A stretch of 64,000 nucleotides of DNA, from the NCBI GenBank assembly GCA_036583965.1, contig JAZBQD010000017.1, forward strand, positions 22,478,385-22,542,384. The letters are read 5' to 3'. Source of the stretch: Prunella strophiata. Lineage: Eukaryota > Chordata > Aves > Passeriformes > Prunellidae. Numbering within the stretch: the stretch's first letter is position 1; every line of letters starts with the position of its first letter. This document shows positions 1-52,760 of this stretch, in pieces. The position numbers and the translations under genes were made by a program. The notes under the pieces were generated by a model that saw only the letters and a list, made by a program, of their open reading frames with translations, did not search any database and was not told where the DNA came from.

Positions 1-474
1 CTGGGATATCATGCTCACTTACTGTTTCATGACATCTAGCAGGAAAATTGCTGATAACTTTGCAGATCAATTGCCTAGAAACACTGGGCTTGATTAAGAT
101 GCTGAATGTAACTTTGGGAATCCTGCTGACTAGTCTTGATTCTGCCCCTTTCAAAGACTGGAATCCAGTCTAAACAACCACACTCTAAACTGACATACAC
201 ATAGCTTCTTACTCTCCAAATAATGGGGCTGTACCTTCAGCCAAAGTTTGAAAGACCCTTTGGTGTACATCTGGTTTTGTATCAAATGGGTATAAAATAA
301 AAAAATCTGTAATTGTAATTAGACAGTGGATTCATGTAGCACATAGCAAGAAAAATATTCACAGCCTCATGCAGGCCTAAATGGTCAGTCATTGTTTAAT
401 TCTTACAGGCTTACATTATTTGAATGTCAAGTTTTTCTGCTATATGGAAAGTTCATGAGCCAACGGTGCCCTTG

Positions 475-1080
475 TGGCCAAGCAGGCCTATGGTATCCTG
501 GATTAAATGGGAGGGAGCACTGCCAGCAGGTCCTGGAGGGGTGGTCCTGCCCCTTTGCTCAGCCCTGGTGCAGCCTCACCTGGAATGCTGTATCCATTTC
601 TGGGCTCCTCAGTACAAGAGAGACATGGAGCTCTTGGAGTGGGTCCAGTGAAGGGCAACAAAGATGATTAAGGGACTGGAGCATCTCTCTTACAAGGAAG
701 GGCTGAGAGAGTTGGGCGAGTTTAGCCTTGTGAAGAGACAACTGAGAGGGGGCCCCATCACTGTCTGAGTATCAGAAGGGAGGGTGTTGAGAGGATGGAG
801 CAAGGCTCTGCTCAGTGATGCCAAGCAATAGAACAAAAGGCAGAAACTAATGTATGGAAGTTCCACCAGAGCATAAGGAAAAATTTCTTTACGTTGTGAG
901 TGACAGTGCACTGGAACAGATTGCCCAGAGAATTAATGGAGTTTCCCTCAATTGAGATATTCAAGAACCATCTGAATGGAATCCTATGCCATGTGCTCTC
1001 AGATAACCCTGCATGAGCAGAGGTTGGCCCAGGGTCCTCCAGTGCTCCCTTCTAATCTTTCCCATTCTGTGGTTCTGTGA
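475..1080 (+). mobile_element. CR1 LINE fragment, 3' end
   Basis: The sequence follows the 3' part of avian CR1. It has the CAGTACAAGAGAGACATGGA block near 612, the GGGCAACAAAGATGATTAAG block near 653, the GCACTGGAACAGATTGCCCAG block near 908, and a terminal ATTCTGTGGTTCTGTGA at 1064-1080, the characteristic CR1 3' octamer-type end. It is 5'-truncated, as most CR1 copies are, and encodes nothing intact. The left boundary is approximate. Confidence 0.85.
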
Positions 1081-1487
1081 TTTTAAGACAAACTTGATTT
1101 CTTGCAGGTATTATTTGAAGATAAACACAGCTTTCAGCTTTGCCATTTGAATGAAAAAGAAAATAAAAAGACTAGGTGGCCACAGAAATGCTAATCTTGA
1201 GTTTTTATTACAATTTATAACAACACAGAAATGCCATCACCCAGGGTGTATTTCTTCTCTGATTGCCAGTAAATGTAGAAATAACAGAGTTACACCTAAT
1301 TTAATATTCCAAGATCAAAGAGCAGAGCTTGTGCTGGTTTTGTAACAAAACAAAAGCACTCCCTTTTTTTATGCCAATGAATGCATAATTTTATGAATCT
1401 AAAATCCAGCTCATTCTGCTAGCTTTGTATTCCCATGGTCTAAATATACAGTAATTTAAGGTACTTTCTAATTGAGATAAAAGCAGC

Positions 1488-1525
1488 TAGCATGTAAAAG
1501 TTTGATGAATAGCATGTAAAAGTTT
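1488..1525. repeat. 16-bp direct repeat
   Basis: TAGCATGTAAAAGTTT occurs at 1488-1503 and again at 1510-1525, a 22-bp offset. It is a small local duplication with no visible function. Confidence 0.8.
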
Positions 1526-1764
1526 AATTGCTTACACAACAACTCAGAGAGTAAAGGTTGTGGTATTTACTATGAAATAGTATCTAGAATAGAATCTAGC
1601 CTGGTTACTAGATTCCCTTTTCTTTCCCACTATGCAGTGTTGATACAAATCTGAGGTTGCCTGGTCACAAAATACAGTTGGTCCATGGAGAAAGAAGCCA
1701 TGGCAAAAGAATCCCCAGCTGCCTGAGCAGCTTCAGAATGGTTTGGTTTATTTTCTCTGGTCAC

Positions 1765-1880
1765 AAAACCACAGAATGGTTGGGGTTGGAGGGACCTCTG
1801 GAGATCATCTGGTTCAACTTCCCTGCTAAAGCAAGTTCACAGGAACATGTCAGGCAGGATGGCCAGGAACTCGCACAACA
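1765..1880 (-). mobile_element. CR1 fragment, antisense
   Basis: The plus strand reads AATGGTTGGGGTTGGAGGGA, then a GAGATCATCTGGTTCAACTT block and GCAAGTTCACAGGAACATGT. This is the reverse complement of the CR1 3' untranslated part, so the copy lies on the minus strand. Short and strongly truncated. Confidence 0.75.
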
Positions 1881-4800
1881 CAAATATGGAATTTCTCTTC
1901 ATAGATAATATAATTTGACAGATTGCCATATTTCCCATCTGATGTTTCTAGACTCATTTTAAGACTCATCTTGCCCATAAATACAGCAAAGCTGATGGTG
2001 AGAGAGGGATAATACAAGGATAATTGTGTAGTCAGTGGGATTTGGGTTTTTTCCTGTACCTATCAAAGATATTGTCATTAATTTTTGCCTTATTGACAAG
2101 CTGTTATTAAATTCTATGCAATTTCAATAGAAAGGCCAACACCCTGTGGGTGAGCTTGGGGAGCCTGATAGAGAAGCAGGCATGAATCTTGTTGCCAAGT
2201 TCTTTCTCTTCAGATTTTAGCAGATATTTTAGGATCTGAAAGGAAAATATGTCTGTTCATCTACTTGGAGCTGAAAAAATCACAACATTACTTTTTATTT
2301 ATTTAGTTATTATTTCTAAAATGTATGAAAGAAGTGCTGTTATGGTTCCTTTGTGCCTTTCTGCCTCTTTCCTCCTAATTACGGTCCTCAGTCAGCACAA
2401 CCCTCAAAGTAATGACACAGCATGAAACAATCAGAAACAACGGCTATCAGCAGTACTCTTGGATGACATTTCAAGATCTGACTACACTAGGACACCCCCC
2501 CCATAAACCAATATACACTAAGTCCTTGTGGTTTAAAAACTTCTAAAAACTGTGGCAGGGTGCTGTAGCATGAAAGCTTCTACCAGAGGTTATGTTGCAC
2601 CATACACACTTATGTAGGAATACTATCCCAGTTACACATCTAAGTGGGAGGGAGAAGTGAAGAGAGGCAGAGAGGGGTTACCTTATCAAAGCTCCCAGTG
2701 GGTTTGTGGCAAAGCCTAGTTTGGTCTCCTATGCTAAAACCCACAGATAGCAGCCCTTTTGCTCTGGAGAGCTGCTTTTCTGATTAGCAGTAACTGTCAG
2801 CAGGCTTTATCACCTACTGTGCCCTTGTTATGAGATGTACAGGGCATGCTCTGATATATGTCACATCCAAGGCCTATCCTCTAGGCAAATTGTATAGAAA
2901 CAATTCAATATTTAAGGTTCAAATTCAGGTATCCAATGCTTTTGCAGAAATCTCATTTACGTTTTCATTTTGACTTCATCTGCTAGGAGTTGAGACAGTG
3001 GCATAAGCACCCTGAGAGTACAGACAGAAACATGGCAAACAACTTGAGTGATAATATTTCCTTTAAAAAAATCAAACAAGATACTGCTTTACTTCTGCAC
3101 GGTATTTACTGAAGCATTTTCATAGAAACTGAAGAGGGTCAACCAATCTTTTCAGTTATTTCTGAATATTTTGAGTTATTTTCAATAGTTGGTGTTTCTT
3201 ATTCTGGGAGCTAAGTGGGTAACCAGAAACCAGTTATTTGATTAATTTTAAATAGGCAAGAGAGACAGAATTCAGATAGAAGAAATTTTCCATCAAGCTG
3301 TAGTTACTCTTTTCATTGCCATTTGGAAAGAAGCACTTGATGGAAAGCTGTTCAAGAATGCAACTGCACAATGAATAGCTGAGTGATCTGTTAACAAGGA
3401 TGAAATACATTTATTCACGCTGGCTGAAGATGTTTGCTGTGTTTTTAAAAATGTGTTTGATGAAAGAGCTATTAGTATCAAATATTTTGTCTTCATGTGT
3501 CAAAATAAGCAGTGTAGTCTATGCCAAAAATCCTTAGGAGAAAAAATAAAGAGATTTTGATGACATGGTGATATTCATTGTCTGCAAAGGAGACAGAACA
3601 AATACAGATGGTTGAGATGTTTAACCCAGCTTGCCCTTCTGATTTTCAGTTATCGGCATTTAGACACTTGCAAGCTAAAAATGTACAGAAAACTTCCAAG
3701 CATCTCTTGGATGAATTAAATTACTTAGACCATCACAACTCTTTTCTTTTCACAAAGAAGAACAATTGAAGCAAATGCTGGTAATATATATTCTGGGTAA
3801 TTTAATGTTAGGGATGAAGGAAACACTGTAATTACAAACTAGGCTTTCTTTAGGTTTGACGAGGAAAGTATTAAAATTTTTGTCCTATTCAGGACAGAAA
3901 ATATAGGTAGATATTAGTCTGTGTTTTCATTAGAAAGATTTTTATGTGAAACAAGCAAAATTTGCTGAAGATGTTAAGGATGAGCATGTTGGAACACTAG
4001 TCTCTCTTACCCTCCTGAATCTTTATACCAGTTAGCTAGGGTTTGGGCAAGTGACCTCAGGGCAGAAGTGATCTGTGACAAATCTCACTGGTGGATTCAA
4101 ACCTGAAGTAGTGGAAGAGATTGTTTGGGAATGCTGTGAATTCTACATCACTGTCAGCATAAAGAGCAAGTTAGACAAGTCAGGAATCATGGAATTGACC
4201 TTGTAGAGCAGAAACCAGAACAAATGACCTCTAAACATCTTTTGACACTTATTACCATGCATTGAATTTAAAGTAGCCTTTGTATGTAATTTAATTATTT
4301 GGTCCTCAAGTATGTCTTAAACAGCAATTAATTGTGTGTTTGAGACACAATAGACAGGAACATAACAAGGAGGTCAGTTCCAGTCTAGGTACTGCACTTT
4401 TTTCAGCTGATACACATCTTTGTTACTTTCTTTAAAGAATATTTCTATTAAAATTTTTAATTTGTTCTCTTTATAAATATAATGTATTTCTTCATGCTTT
4501 GTGCCAAAAATATTTTCCTGTTTGCTGCATGAGGTGTTTATAATTATAAAAAGTTGCTTCCACTACTTTTTATGAAAGGAATAGTAGAAATTGCAGTGAT
4601 TAGTAGGTCTGCTACACAGTGGGCTGCCAAGGAAGTGGAAAATTGTAATTTCCAAACCATTTTAATATATTGTGCAGAACAATTGCTCTCTGAACAATTC
4701 CTTGTTATGATAAGCTACTTACCACCACTGAGAATGCATGCTTTCAATTTCAGTAAGTTTAAGGGAGAAATATGCAGTAATGACATCTGTAGTGTGTGTT

Positions 4801-4919
4801 CGTCCAAAAGCAGGATCACTTGTATGTGACTGGCTGCTGCTGAGGAATCTGGTCAAGATGAATAAGCATAGCAGAAGCTGACTTAAAGTGTATACATGCT
4901 TAAATAGGCAGAAGAGTAA

Positions 4920-5050
4920 TTAAAAAAACCAAAACAACAAACAAACAAAAACCCCAAAATAAATAAAAGACCCAAAACATACACCCCCAAAACCCCAAAC
5001 AAACAAACAAACAAACAAAACACCAACAAACCAAAACCCCAAAAACTGGA
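4920..5050. repeat. A-rich CAAA/CCAAAA low-complexity tract
   Basis: About 130 bp of runs such as CAAACAAACAAACAAACAAA around 4998 and AAAACCCC blocks. It lies 1.2 kb upstream of the SUSD1 start and may be the tail of an old retroposon, but no body is recognisable next to it. Confidence 0.8.
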
Positions 5051-5926
5051 AGAGAGCAGCTTATGTAAATAAATGAATAAAGTTAATAATTCAATGAAAC
5101 TGGGTTTTGCATCCCTTGAAATCAGACTGTGATAGATTGGTGTTTGTTATAATACAGCGGGAAAAGATCAGGTTATGTCACTTAAATGCAGTGGTGATAG
5201 AGGACTGGGCTGAATTAGTATTCAAAGGCAGTAATGAAAAGCCACCATAGCACATGTGCAAAACTCCTTCAGGAATCTCATCAGAGTTATCAAATATGCC
5301 AAATTCTACTTTTGTGTTAGGCTTCCCCAGTTCCTCTCCTTGACACTCCTCTATTGTGGTAACTGGGCAACTGCATTTGTAGATGAAGTTTATGCAGCTT
5401 TCTAAAATGCAGGCTCACGGACACGAATGACGACTCTGAGCGCTAGGGCTATTACTACTCTACTACAGCAGAAAACTCTTCAGGCAGCTCTACTGGTCCT
5501 GCCTGAACACGAGGTTCGGGGATTAACCGGAGCGGCGTCTAAGGCCTGCAGTGAGAAAGCTTTATTTCAAGCACTACGGCTGCACCAGTTTCCTACATCG
5601 TAGGACTGATGCGCCAACTTCGTGCCGGGGCGCGGCGGAGCCGTACGGGGAGGCAGCTGCGACGCCCTCCCCTCGGGGACACCGAGCGCCCCCGGCCCCG
5701 GCGCCCGCCCGAGGCGCTGCTCGGTCCCGTTTGCCGGCGGCCGGCGGGAGACGGCACAGCTCCCTCGGACAAACAGGTGTGTCTATCCAGCCGCCCTCCC
5801 CGGGAATCATAAATAATCCTACCGTCCGTTTCTCCCCACTTCCCCGGGCTATGGACAGCAGCAGCCCTTATCAGCCTTGCCACCTGCCTGGCCGGGCCAG
5901 AGGCGGTGTCCTGGGGAAGGAAAGGG

Positions 5927-6007
5927 GCTGTGCCAGGGAAGAGAGGAAAAAGAAAAAAAAAAAAAAAAAAGGAAAATAAAAGAAAAAGGGAAAAAAAAGG
6001 AGAGGGT
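5927..6007 (+). repeat. Polypurine/A-rich tract inside the promoter island
   Basis: About 80 nt of almost pure purine on the plus strand, including an 18-nt A run in 5950-5970 and several AAAAAGGG-type blocks, broken by a single T near 5977. It sits inside an otherwise very GC-rich island about 240 bp upstream of the start codon. Such mirror-like purine tracts can adopt triplex or nucleosome-excluding structures; that is inference. Confidence 0.85.
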
Positions 6008-6191
6008 TTTGCGGGCAGTGGGGCGGGGGAGGAAAAGGGCCTCGCTGAGGGTGAAAGCCCCGGGGGGGCCGCGGGCGCGGCGGCGGCGATAAGGGCGCCC
6101 CGCCCGCCGGGAGGCAGCGCCGGCCGCCCTCCGCCCGGGCCGCGGGCTCTGCCCGGCCCCGGCTCCCCTCCCGGCCCCCGCCCCCGGGACG

Positions 6192-6244
6192 ATGCAGAGG
6201 CAGCGGTGCCGTGCAGCACCCAGGGGCGCTGCTGCGGCGGGGAC

Positions 6245-6248
<4 letters not shown>
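6192..6248 (+). CDS. Putative upstream ORF (18 codons) overlapping the SUSD1 start
   Basis: An ATG at 6192 with A at -3 opens an 18-codon frame rich in Arg and Ala that ends with TGA at 6246-6248. The stop overlaps the SUSD1 ATG (6245-6247) as ATGA. If the transcript starts upstream of 6192, a scanning ribosome would meet this frame first and finish it exactly at the main start, a layout known to permit termination-reinitiation. The peptide resembles no known product and is probably regulatory, if translated at all. Confidence 0.45.
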
Positions 6249-46750
<40,502 letters not shown>

Positions 46751-48342
46751 TGGTTTATTCCCTGAAGTCAGCATAGAAAAATGTGCTCTTCTTTCAAAGC
46801 CAGCATGTGTCTGGTATCTGCATGTCACATATGTACTACAGCATGGACAGTTTAAATGTGTTTTGTCACTGGAGTGAGATGTTTATTGTCTTGCCTTATT
46901 CCAGATGGTGTGGTGTGTAAAGGAGAACCTTCCCTCACAAGCAGGTTATCATGCATCCCTTGTCTTGGTCACAGTCTTTCAGCCATTCCAGCTGCATGAG
47001 TGCCTGATAATGAGTGCTTGTATTGTACTTGATTACATGAATAATACCCTGGTCCAGCTGAGACTGTTTGAGGATTTACTGCTACTTTAGATACCTTTGC
47101 ACACATAAACTGGCCTATTATAAATGAAAATACAGACCTACCCTTGTGTGAGATAAAGTGCCTATTGTACCTCCAATTACACTTCTGTCAGCCACTTACA
47201 AGCATCAGAAGCATCAGTAACATGTACACTTTTAGCCATGAAGTTGCCACATTCAAGTAGTGTCAGCAACTGATGTGTTCCAGAGATACTGCAATCATTG
47301 CTCACAGCAATTAGCAGTAATTGTGAATAATATACCAATCTATAAAACTGCAGTTTGCTCAAAACCTGCTTGCTTTAATGGCATGTGAAACTAATTTAAG
47401 GAAGGACCTTCCTGTGTTAAGTGCAGTTTTGTTAATCTCTGTTCTATAATTACAGCTGAGTAAAGCCATTAAGTCATTGTCTGGTTAATTGGCTGGTGTG
47501 TAACATCTGGTTAGAGTCACTTAATAACGTGCAATTAACCAATTTGCTATGGCATACTCCCAGTTAATACCTTTTTTCCTTCTGTAAGAAAGAATCAAGT
47601 GGCTTTGATTATTTCCACTCCTCTTCATAAGTTGCTGTGTTATATACTAGCAAAAAAGTTGTTAACTAGTGAAATTGAAAAAGCAGGAGTTTTGTTTTTA
47701 TGATTTTTCTTCCTAAGTTATGTTTTGTGTTTTACCACTTTAAATATATGCGACACATTTTTGGAATTGTTAAGTTTCTGAATTGCTAAGATTCTGATGC
47801 CTCCTGCTGTCATAATTTTAGATGTTCTGAGTCTCTATGACATGTAATTAGGGTCTTTTTGGGTTTAAAGTACAACAGCAGATTTCATAGTTAGAAGCAA
47901 AGAGGAGTTACAGCCAAAAAGAGTGTTCAATTGCTGCATCCAGCTGAGAGTGCTTTTTCCAGGTCTGGGCAGATACCATTTCTGTTTTCCAGCATTTCCA
48001 GAGCTGTGCTTCAAGTTAATAGTTAATAGTTAAGTAACACCTTTGTCTACATTAAGGATTAAAAGTTGATAGCATTTTCTGTTGCTAATTGAGAAAGAAT
48101 AACTAAACTGTTCATACTGGGAAACCATGCCTTAATTTTTCAGTTTCTCCTGTGGAATTCATTCTCACACATTCCATGCCTAATTCCCTTTCTCAATGGA
48201 ATAGATTGTAAGGTTTGATACAGAGTACGAACTGCATCACTTCGTTCTGATTCAGTCTCCTGCTGCTCTGGTCCTTAGAGAGAGTTCATGAGCAGCTGTT
48301 CCTGTGTCAGGGAGAGCTGGAGAGGCTGGAAATTATTTATGT

Positions 48343-48348
48343 AATAAA
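48343..48348 (+). terminator. SUSD1: Candidate poly(A) signal
   Basis: AATAAA 1.6 kb after the SUSD1 stop, the first canonical hexamer I find on the sense strand after it. A variant ATTAAA lies 285 bp earlier. No transcript evidence available, so this is a candidate only. Confidence 0.3.
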
Positions 48349-48580
48349 CAGATGTGCCATTGTCTGTGAAAAAACTGAACTTCTTTTTATGCTTTATGGA
48401 GACCACCAGAGTTCCAGTATGCTACACTTGTTCAGGACTATAAAGTCCATCTTGTCAGTGTAATTGGAAAACTGGAGGTCTTTGTTTAATCTTCAGCAAG
48501 TTATTTCTTTTCTTTGTGCCTCTTATTTACCTAAGTTGTTTTTTCATAAAGTTTTCAGAGCAAGGTATTTTTCTTACAAA

Positions 48581-48665
48581 ACTTCTGCTGGTAGTTAGAT
48601 AACATATTTAATGTTATCTAACTATAATCCATACTTCTGCTGGTAGTTAGATAACATATTTAATG
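48581..48665. repeat. Exact 33-bp direct duplication with hairpin
   Basis: The same 33 bp (starting ACTTCTGCTGGTAGTTAG) occur at 48581-48613 and 48633-48665, a 52-bp period. In the first copy GTTAGATAAC (48594-48603) pairs perfectly with GTTATCTAAC (48613-48622) around a 9-nt loop. The second copy lacks the partner arm. Confidence 0.95.
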
Positions 48666-49685
48666 ATTGATTTGGACATCTCCACTCACTGTAGCTTCTT
48701 GTTACTCAGGAATGGATTGATAAGGGAGAAGAGATGAGGCAAAATTCTGTCATCTTCAATTTTCCACAGCAGCTACAATTCTGCAAGTTCCCCTCATTCC
48801 CTCTGCCTCTCTTGTCACTCTTGGCAGACCTACCTCTGGCTGTGAGCCATCTTCCTCTGTGTTTATCTTGTTACTTACTGCTTCAGGTGTACTTATCTTT
48901 CTTCCACCTATATCTGATTCAGTTAAATCTAGAAAGAATAGAGAACTAATTTAACCTTGCCATCCTCAGATAGATGTGCAAATGCAAATGTTAACAAGTT
49001 TTTTTTGTTAGGCCCTTGCTCTATTGCTCCCAAGCTTTTCTGCTGAACTAATTGCAATGTCATAACCACACTCTCATGTTTCCAGAAATTCTAGAGACAT
49101 TTCTAGTACCTTCAGTTAACACTGAAATTTTTATTTTCTTTCCAAATTTTCTCTGCTTCCTTGGCCAGGTTTTCCGCACCCAGGACAAGTAAGGTTAATT
49201 GAACTGAATCTACTCTACTTTTACTACTGATCTGTACCACTTCATGGTGCTATGTTGAAATGTACTATACTCAGAAACTCCTTGGTTTAGATCCATAGCA
49301 ATGTCTGCACTGTATGCAGAGTGTTTTAATCCTCTTTATAGGAAATGGGAAATTGTGAGTCCTGGATAAACAAGTCTTGTAAAGTGAAACTCAAGTGAAG
49401 CTTAACTTCAGTGGAACTGTTTTTTCTATTTTATTTTATAATTGTGAAGTAACATAGGATACTGTAAAAATCCAGCACTTATGCAAGTAATTGTGATGGT
49501 ATGTCAAATGAAAAAGGTTTTATTGTAAAATACAGTTTCTACTACATGTCACTGATGAGTCCTTTAAGCCTTTTGGTGAAATTTGTTTTGGGCATGATAA
49601 AGAAACCAGAAGTAAGCTGGGCTTGTTTGTTCCAGTATTTATATTGTCAATCGATTGTACAAACAGGGCCAGATAAGTGAGCTGG

Positions 49686-50275
49686 TGTCATGGTTTTAAG
49701 CCCACAGGTCCATGGAAATGAAACACCTTACAGTCACTCCCTCCATCCCTCCCTTCTCCTTTCAATCCAGTGGAAAGGGGAGGAAAATCAAAGTAACACT
49801 TGCATGTTGAGCTAAGAACAACTTAATAATTGAAAATAAAGTAAAATACAATAATAGTGGTGAAGAAGAAGAAGAATAGTGAAAAGAGAAAAAACCAAGT
49901 GATGCACAATGCAATTGCTCACTGCCCACTGACAGATGCCAGACCCCCCTCCTGAACCCAGACTGGCTGAGCTTATGGGTGACTCCCCTCAGTTTAGGTA
50001 CTGGGCATGATGTTCTGTGGTGTGGAATGTCCCTCTGGCTAGTTCAGATCACTTGTCCAGCTCTGCTCCCTCCCAGTTTGTTGGGTTTTTTGCATACCTC
50101 CTCACTGGGGGAGCATGAGACAAGGGAAAAACAGTCCTTGATTAAGGATAAACACTATTTAGCAAAACCCAAAACACTGGTGTATTATCAACGCCATTCT
50201 TATTCTAAATCCAAAACACACTACTGTAACAGCTACTGAGAAGAAATAAATTCTACCCCAGCTGTAACCAGGACA
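49686..50275 (-). mobile_element. Endogenous retroviral LTR, antisense, solo-type
   Basis: 590 bp bounded by TGTCATGGTTTTAAGCCC and GCTGTAACCAGGACA (TG...CA). Read on the minus strand it follows a widespread avian LTR family, by recall ERVL-like: a start similar to TGTCCTGGTTACAGCTGGGG with AATTTATTTCTTCTCAGTAG, the GTTGATAATACACCAGTGTT block, then a TTTACTTTATTTTC region and an end in AAACCATGACA. No internal retroviral sequence adjoins it, so it is probably a solo LTR. Flanking 5-mers (GCTGG and GCCAT) do not match well, so no target duplication is shown. Confidence 0.75.
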
Positions 50276-51699
50276 GCCATTCTGCTCCTCGTGTTTGTGT
50301 ATGTTCTCAGATTTAACTATTCTCAATTACCACTCCTGTTTCCCAGGTCTTGAACTATTTTGTGAGGCCATTTCACATTCAGCATGGCAGAATCCAGAAT
50401 GGGCTCACAGGTCTCTAGCTCAGATGAGAGGATTTCTGCTCCTAGTGATAGAGCTGCTAGTGAAAAATCTAACTTGCAATCCTTTCAAGGAGGGAATTGA
50501 TGTCCTCTTTGAAGGAAATCATATCATATACTGATACACTCATATACTGAACAGATTCTGTGAAATTAGTTGGTGATCTCAGTGCTGAGCTCTAATATAA
50601 GGGAATAAGTGTCAGTGTTGCAGAAGTACTGCAGTTCCTAGCAGCAGAAGCATGACTCTTTGCAAAACACAGGCACTGTCCTTTCATTTCTGACAGTGAA
50701 GAGGTCTGAGAGCACAATTATTTAATTTGTGGAATAGCTGTTATGGAACTATTTCCATTTTTAAGTTAATAAAATGGAACTATTACAGTCACAGAAGAAA
50801 AAGGGGAGACTTGCTCTGGAGTTCTCTTTTTCCTCCTCCCCCTCTTTCCTTAATTTTTTTGTGTATTTTTTCCAGAAATAGTGCCTTTGTTCTTGGAATC
50901 TCACAGTGGAATAAGGAACAACAACATTTTATTAGTGTTTTCCCAACCTTGAGGCAGCAAAATTTGTGCAGTTCAGTTGCAGTTCATGTTTTATGTTCCC
51001 TGGAGTCCTTATTGGATTACCATGTTGTAATTGTACATGTATGATATGTATGTATGTGTGTGTGTGTGTGTGTGTGTGTAGTTTTTTCTGTTTGTTCCAT
51101 TGCACTTAACTGACTGAGGATACAGTCAAAACTTCCCAGCAAGAGTGGAGAAGCTTGGTTTCCACCCCAAGACTATTAAAAATACTAGTACAATGATAAG
51201 CAACAGCGAAAGTATTATGGAAATAAAGCAAACTCTTAACAGAAAGTAATTTCCAAAGGCCCAGATTTTCTTGAGCAGCTTTTAGCATGGAGTATTTTAG
51301 CCTGATTTGGTAACAGTTCATATAAAATTCACTCCTGCAGCCATCCTGGCAGAAGTGAAAAGGCAAGTCTGGTGAAGGTGTTCCAAGCTAATGACCACAA
51401 ATCAGCTGTGCCACTACATTGAATAAAGACTCATATAACAAGAACAATAGGTAGGGTTGGTGAAAGCCATCTCTCAGCTATCATTTTTAACTGTGTAAAA
51501 TGGATGTCTCAGTTTTGCTCTTAGCTGATGAAAATGTTAGGAAGTTTCATTTTGTTTTGTATTGCTGTGAATTCTGACCCATTCTGGGTACTTGTTTTCA
51601 TGCATTCACTTGTCCAGTCCTTTCTTCTAACCTGAAGTATTCCTTCATGCACAGAAAAACAAATCAGATCACTGTGGAATGCCAAATTAGTAGCAATTG
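50276..51699. other. Intergenic stretch
   Basis: Unique AT-rich DNA with a (TG)n microsatellite at 51050-51079. No gene or transposon recognised. Confidence 0.6.
51050..51079. repeat. (TG)n microsatellite
   Basis: GTATGTATG followed by about thirteen TG units. Seen directly. Confidence 0.9.
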
Positions 51700-52760
51700 G
51701 AAATATCTACTGAGAGGCACGGGGACAAGGCAGGAGTATTTAGCACATTCTCTGCTTCTGTCTTCAATGTGGATAATGAACCAAGGGCATCTCAGTACCC
51801 TGAGCTGGAGGGTTTCACCCTGAGTGTGAGAATTATCAACTCCTAGTTGACCCTGAAGTTGTGCAGGATCTGCTGCTCCAGTTGAACATCTACAAATCTG
51901 TGGGGCCTGATGGGCTTCTTCAAAGAACTAGTTAATGTCATGGCAAAACCTATCTTGATTTTTGAGCAATCTTGGAAATTCAGAGATGTCCCAGGTGATG
52001 AACATTACTCCAGTTTTCAAAAAGGGTCAGGAAAGAGGACCAGGGAAACTACAGGCCTGTCAGTTTTACTTCAATGAACAGTAAAATTATAGAAAAATTA
52101 TTTTGGGAGGTATTGAAAAACACCTGAAGAGCAACACAGTCAGCTAGTCTTGGTTGGTGCAGCTTCATCAGGGAAAAGTCCTGCTTGTCAAACCTGATTT
52201 CCTTTCATGACAAGATAACCCACCCAGCTGATCAAGGGAAGCCAGTTGATGTAATCTTTCTGGCCCTCCAGTATTGAAAAGCCCCTCTGGAGAAAATGTC
52301 CAGCTCACAGCTGAATAACCATGTTATGTGATGGGTGAGCAACTGGCTCAGGGGTCAGGCACAAAGGGTTACAATGAATGGGGTGACATCAGACTGGTGA
52401 CATGTCACTGGGGGGTTCCACAGGGCTCCATGCTCAGCCCTGTGCTCTTTAACACCTTCATGAAGGACTTGGACAGACACTGATTTCTTCTCTGTGGTAA
52501 CCAGTGACAGCACATGAAGGAATGGCCTGAAGCTGTATTGGGTATTAGAAAAAGGTTCTTCACCCAGAGGGGAGGTTGGGCACTGAACAGGCTCCCCAGG
52601 GAAATGGTCACAGCACCAAGCTTGACAGAGTTCAAGAGAAATTTGGAAAATACTCTCGGGCTCATGGGGTGACTCTTGGGGACAGTGTTGTGTGGGGCTG
52701 GGAATTGGACTCGATGATCCTTGAGGGTCCCTTCCACTCGGCATATTCTGTGATTCTGTG
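51700..52760 (+). mobile_element. CR1 LINE fragment, about 1.06 kb, with reverse-transcriptase relic
   Basis: Sense-oriented CR1 reaching the 3' end (ATTCTGTGATTCTGTG at 52745-52760). Upstream are relics of the ORF2 3' part: GATGAACATTACTCCAGTTT, GGCCTGTCAGTTTTACTTC, and TGGGGGGTTCCACAGGGCTC, the last of the kind that encodes the GVPQGS-type reverse-transcriptase block. It is followed by AGGACTTGGACAGACACTGA. Many stops and internal deletions; non-functional. The left boundary is approximate. Confidence 0.85.

Larger units (their letters stand above)
1..5414. other. Upstream intergenic DNA
   Basis: AT-rich sequence with no recognisable exon. It contains two CR1 fragments (475-1080 and 1765-1880), a 16-bp direct repeat around 1488-1525, and a CAAA-rich tract at 4920-5050. 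The open frames here are short and look random. In mammals the gene upstream of SUSD1 is PTBP3; no PTBP3 coding sequence is visible, so any 3' UTR of a neighbour cannot be confirmed or excluded. Confidence 0.6.
46751..49685 (+). other. SUSD1: Probable SUSD1 3' UTR and flank
   Basis: AT-rich sequence after the stop codon without recognisable coding content. Candidate poly(A) signals on the sense strand are ATTAAA at 48058-48063 and AATAAA at 48343-48348; which one is used cannot be decided. Contains the 33-bp duplication with hairpin at 48581-48665. Confidence 0.5.

Noticed and set aside
5906..6244. In-frame N-terminal extension of SUSD1 from ATG 5906
   Set aside because: It would encode Lys- and Gly-rich low-complexity sequence ahead of the signal peptide, burying the signal. 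The start at 6245 gives a normal secretory N-terminus.
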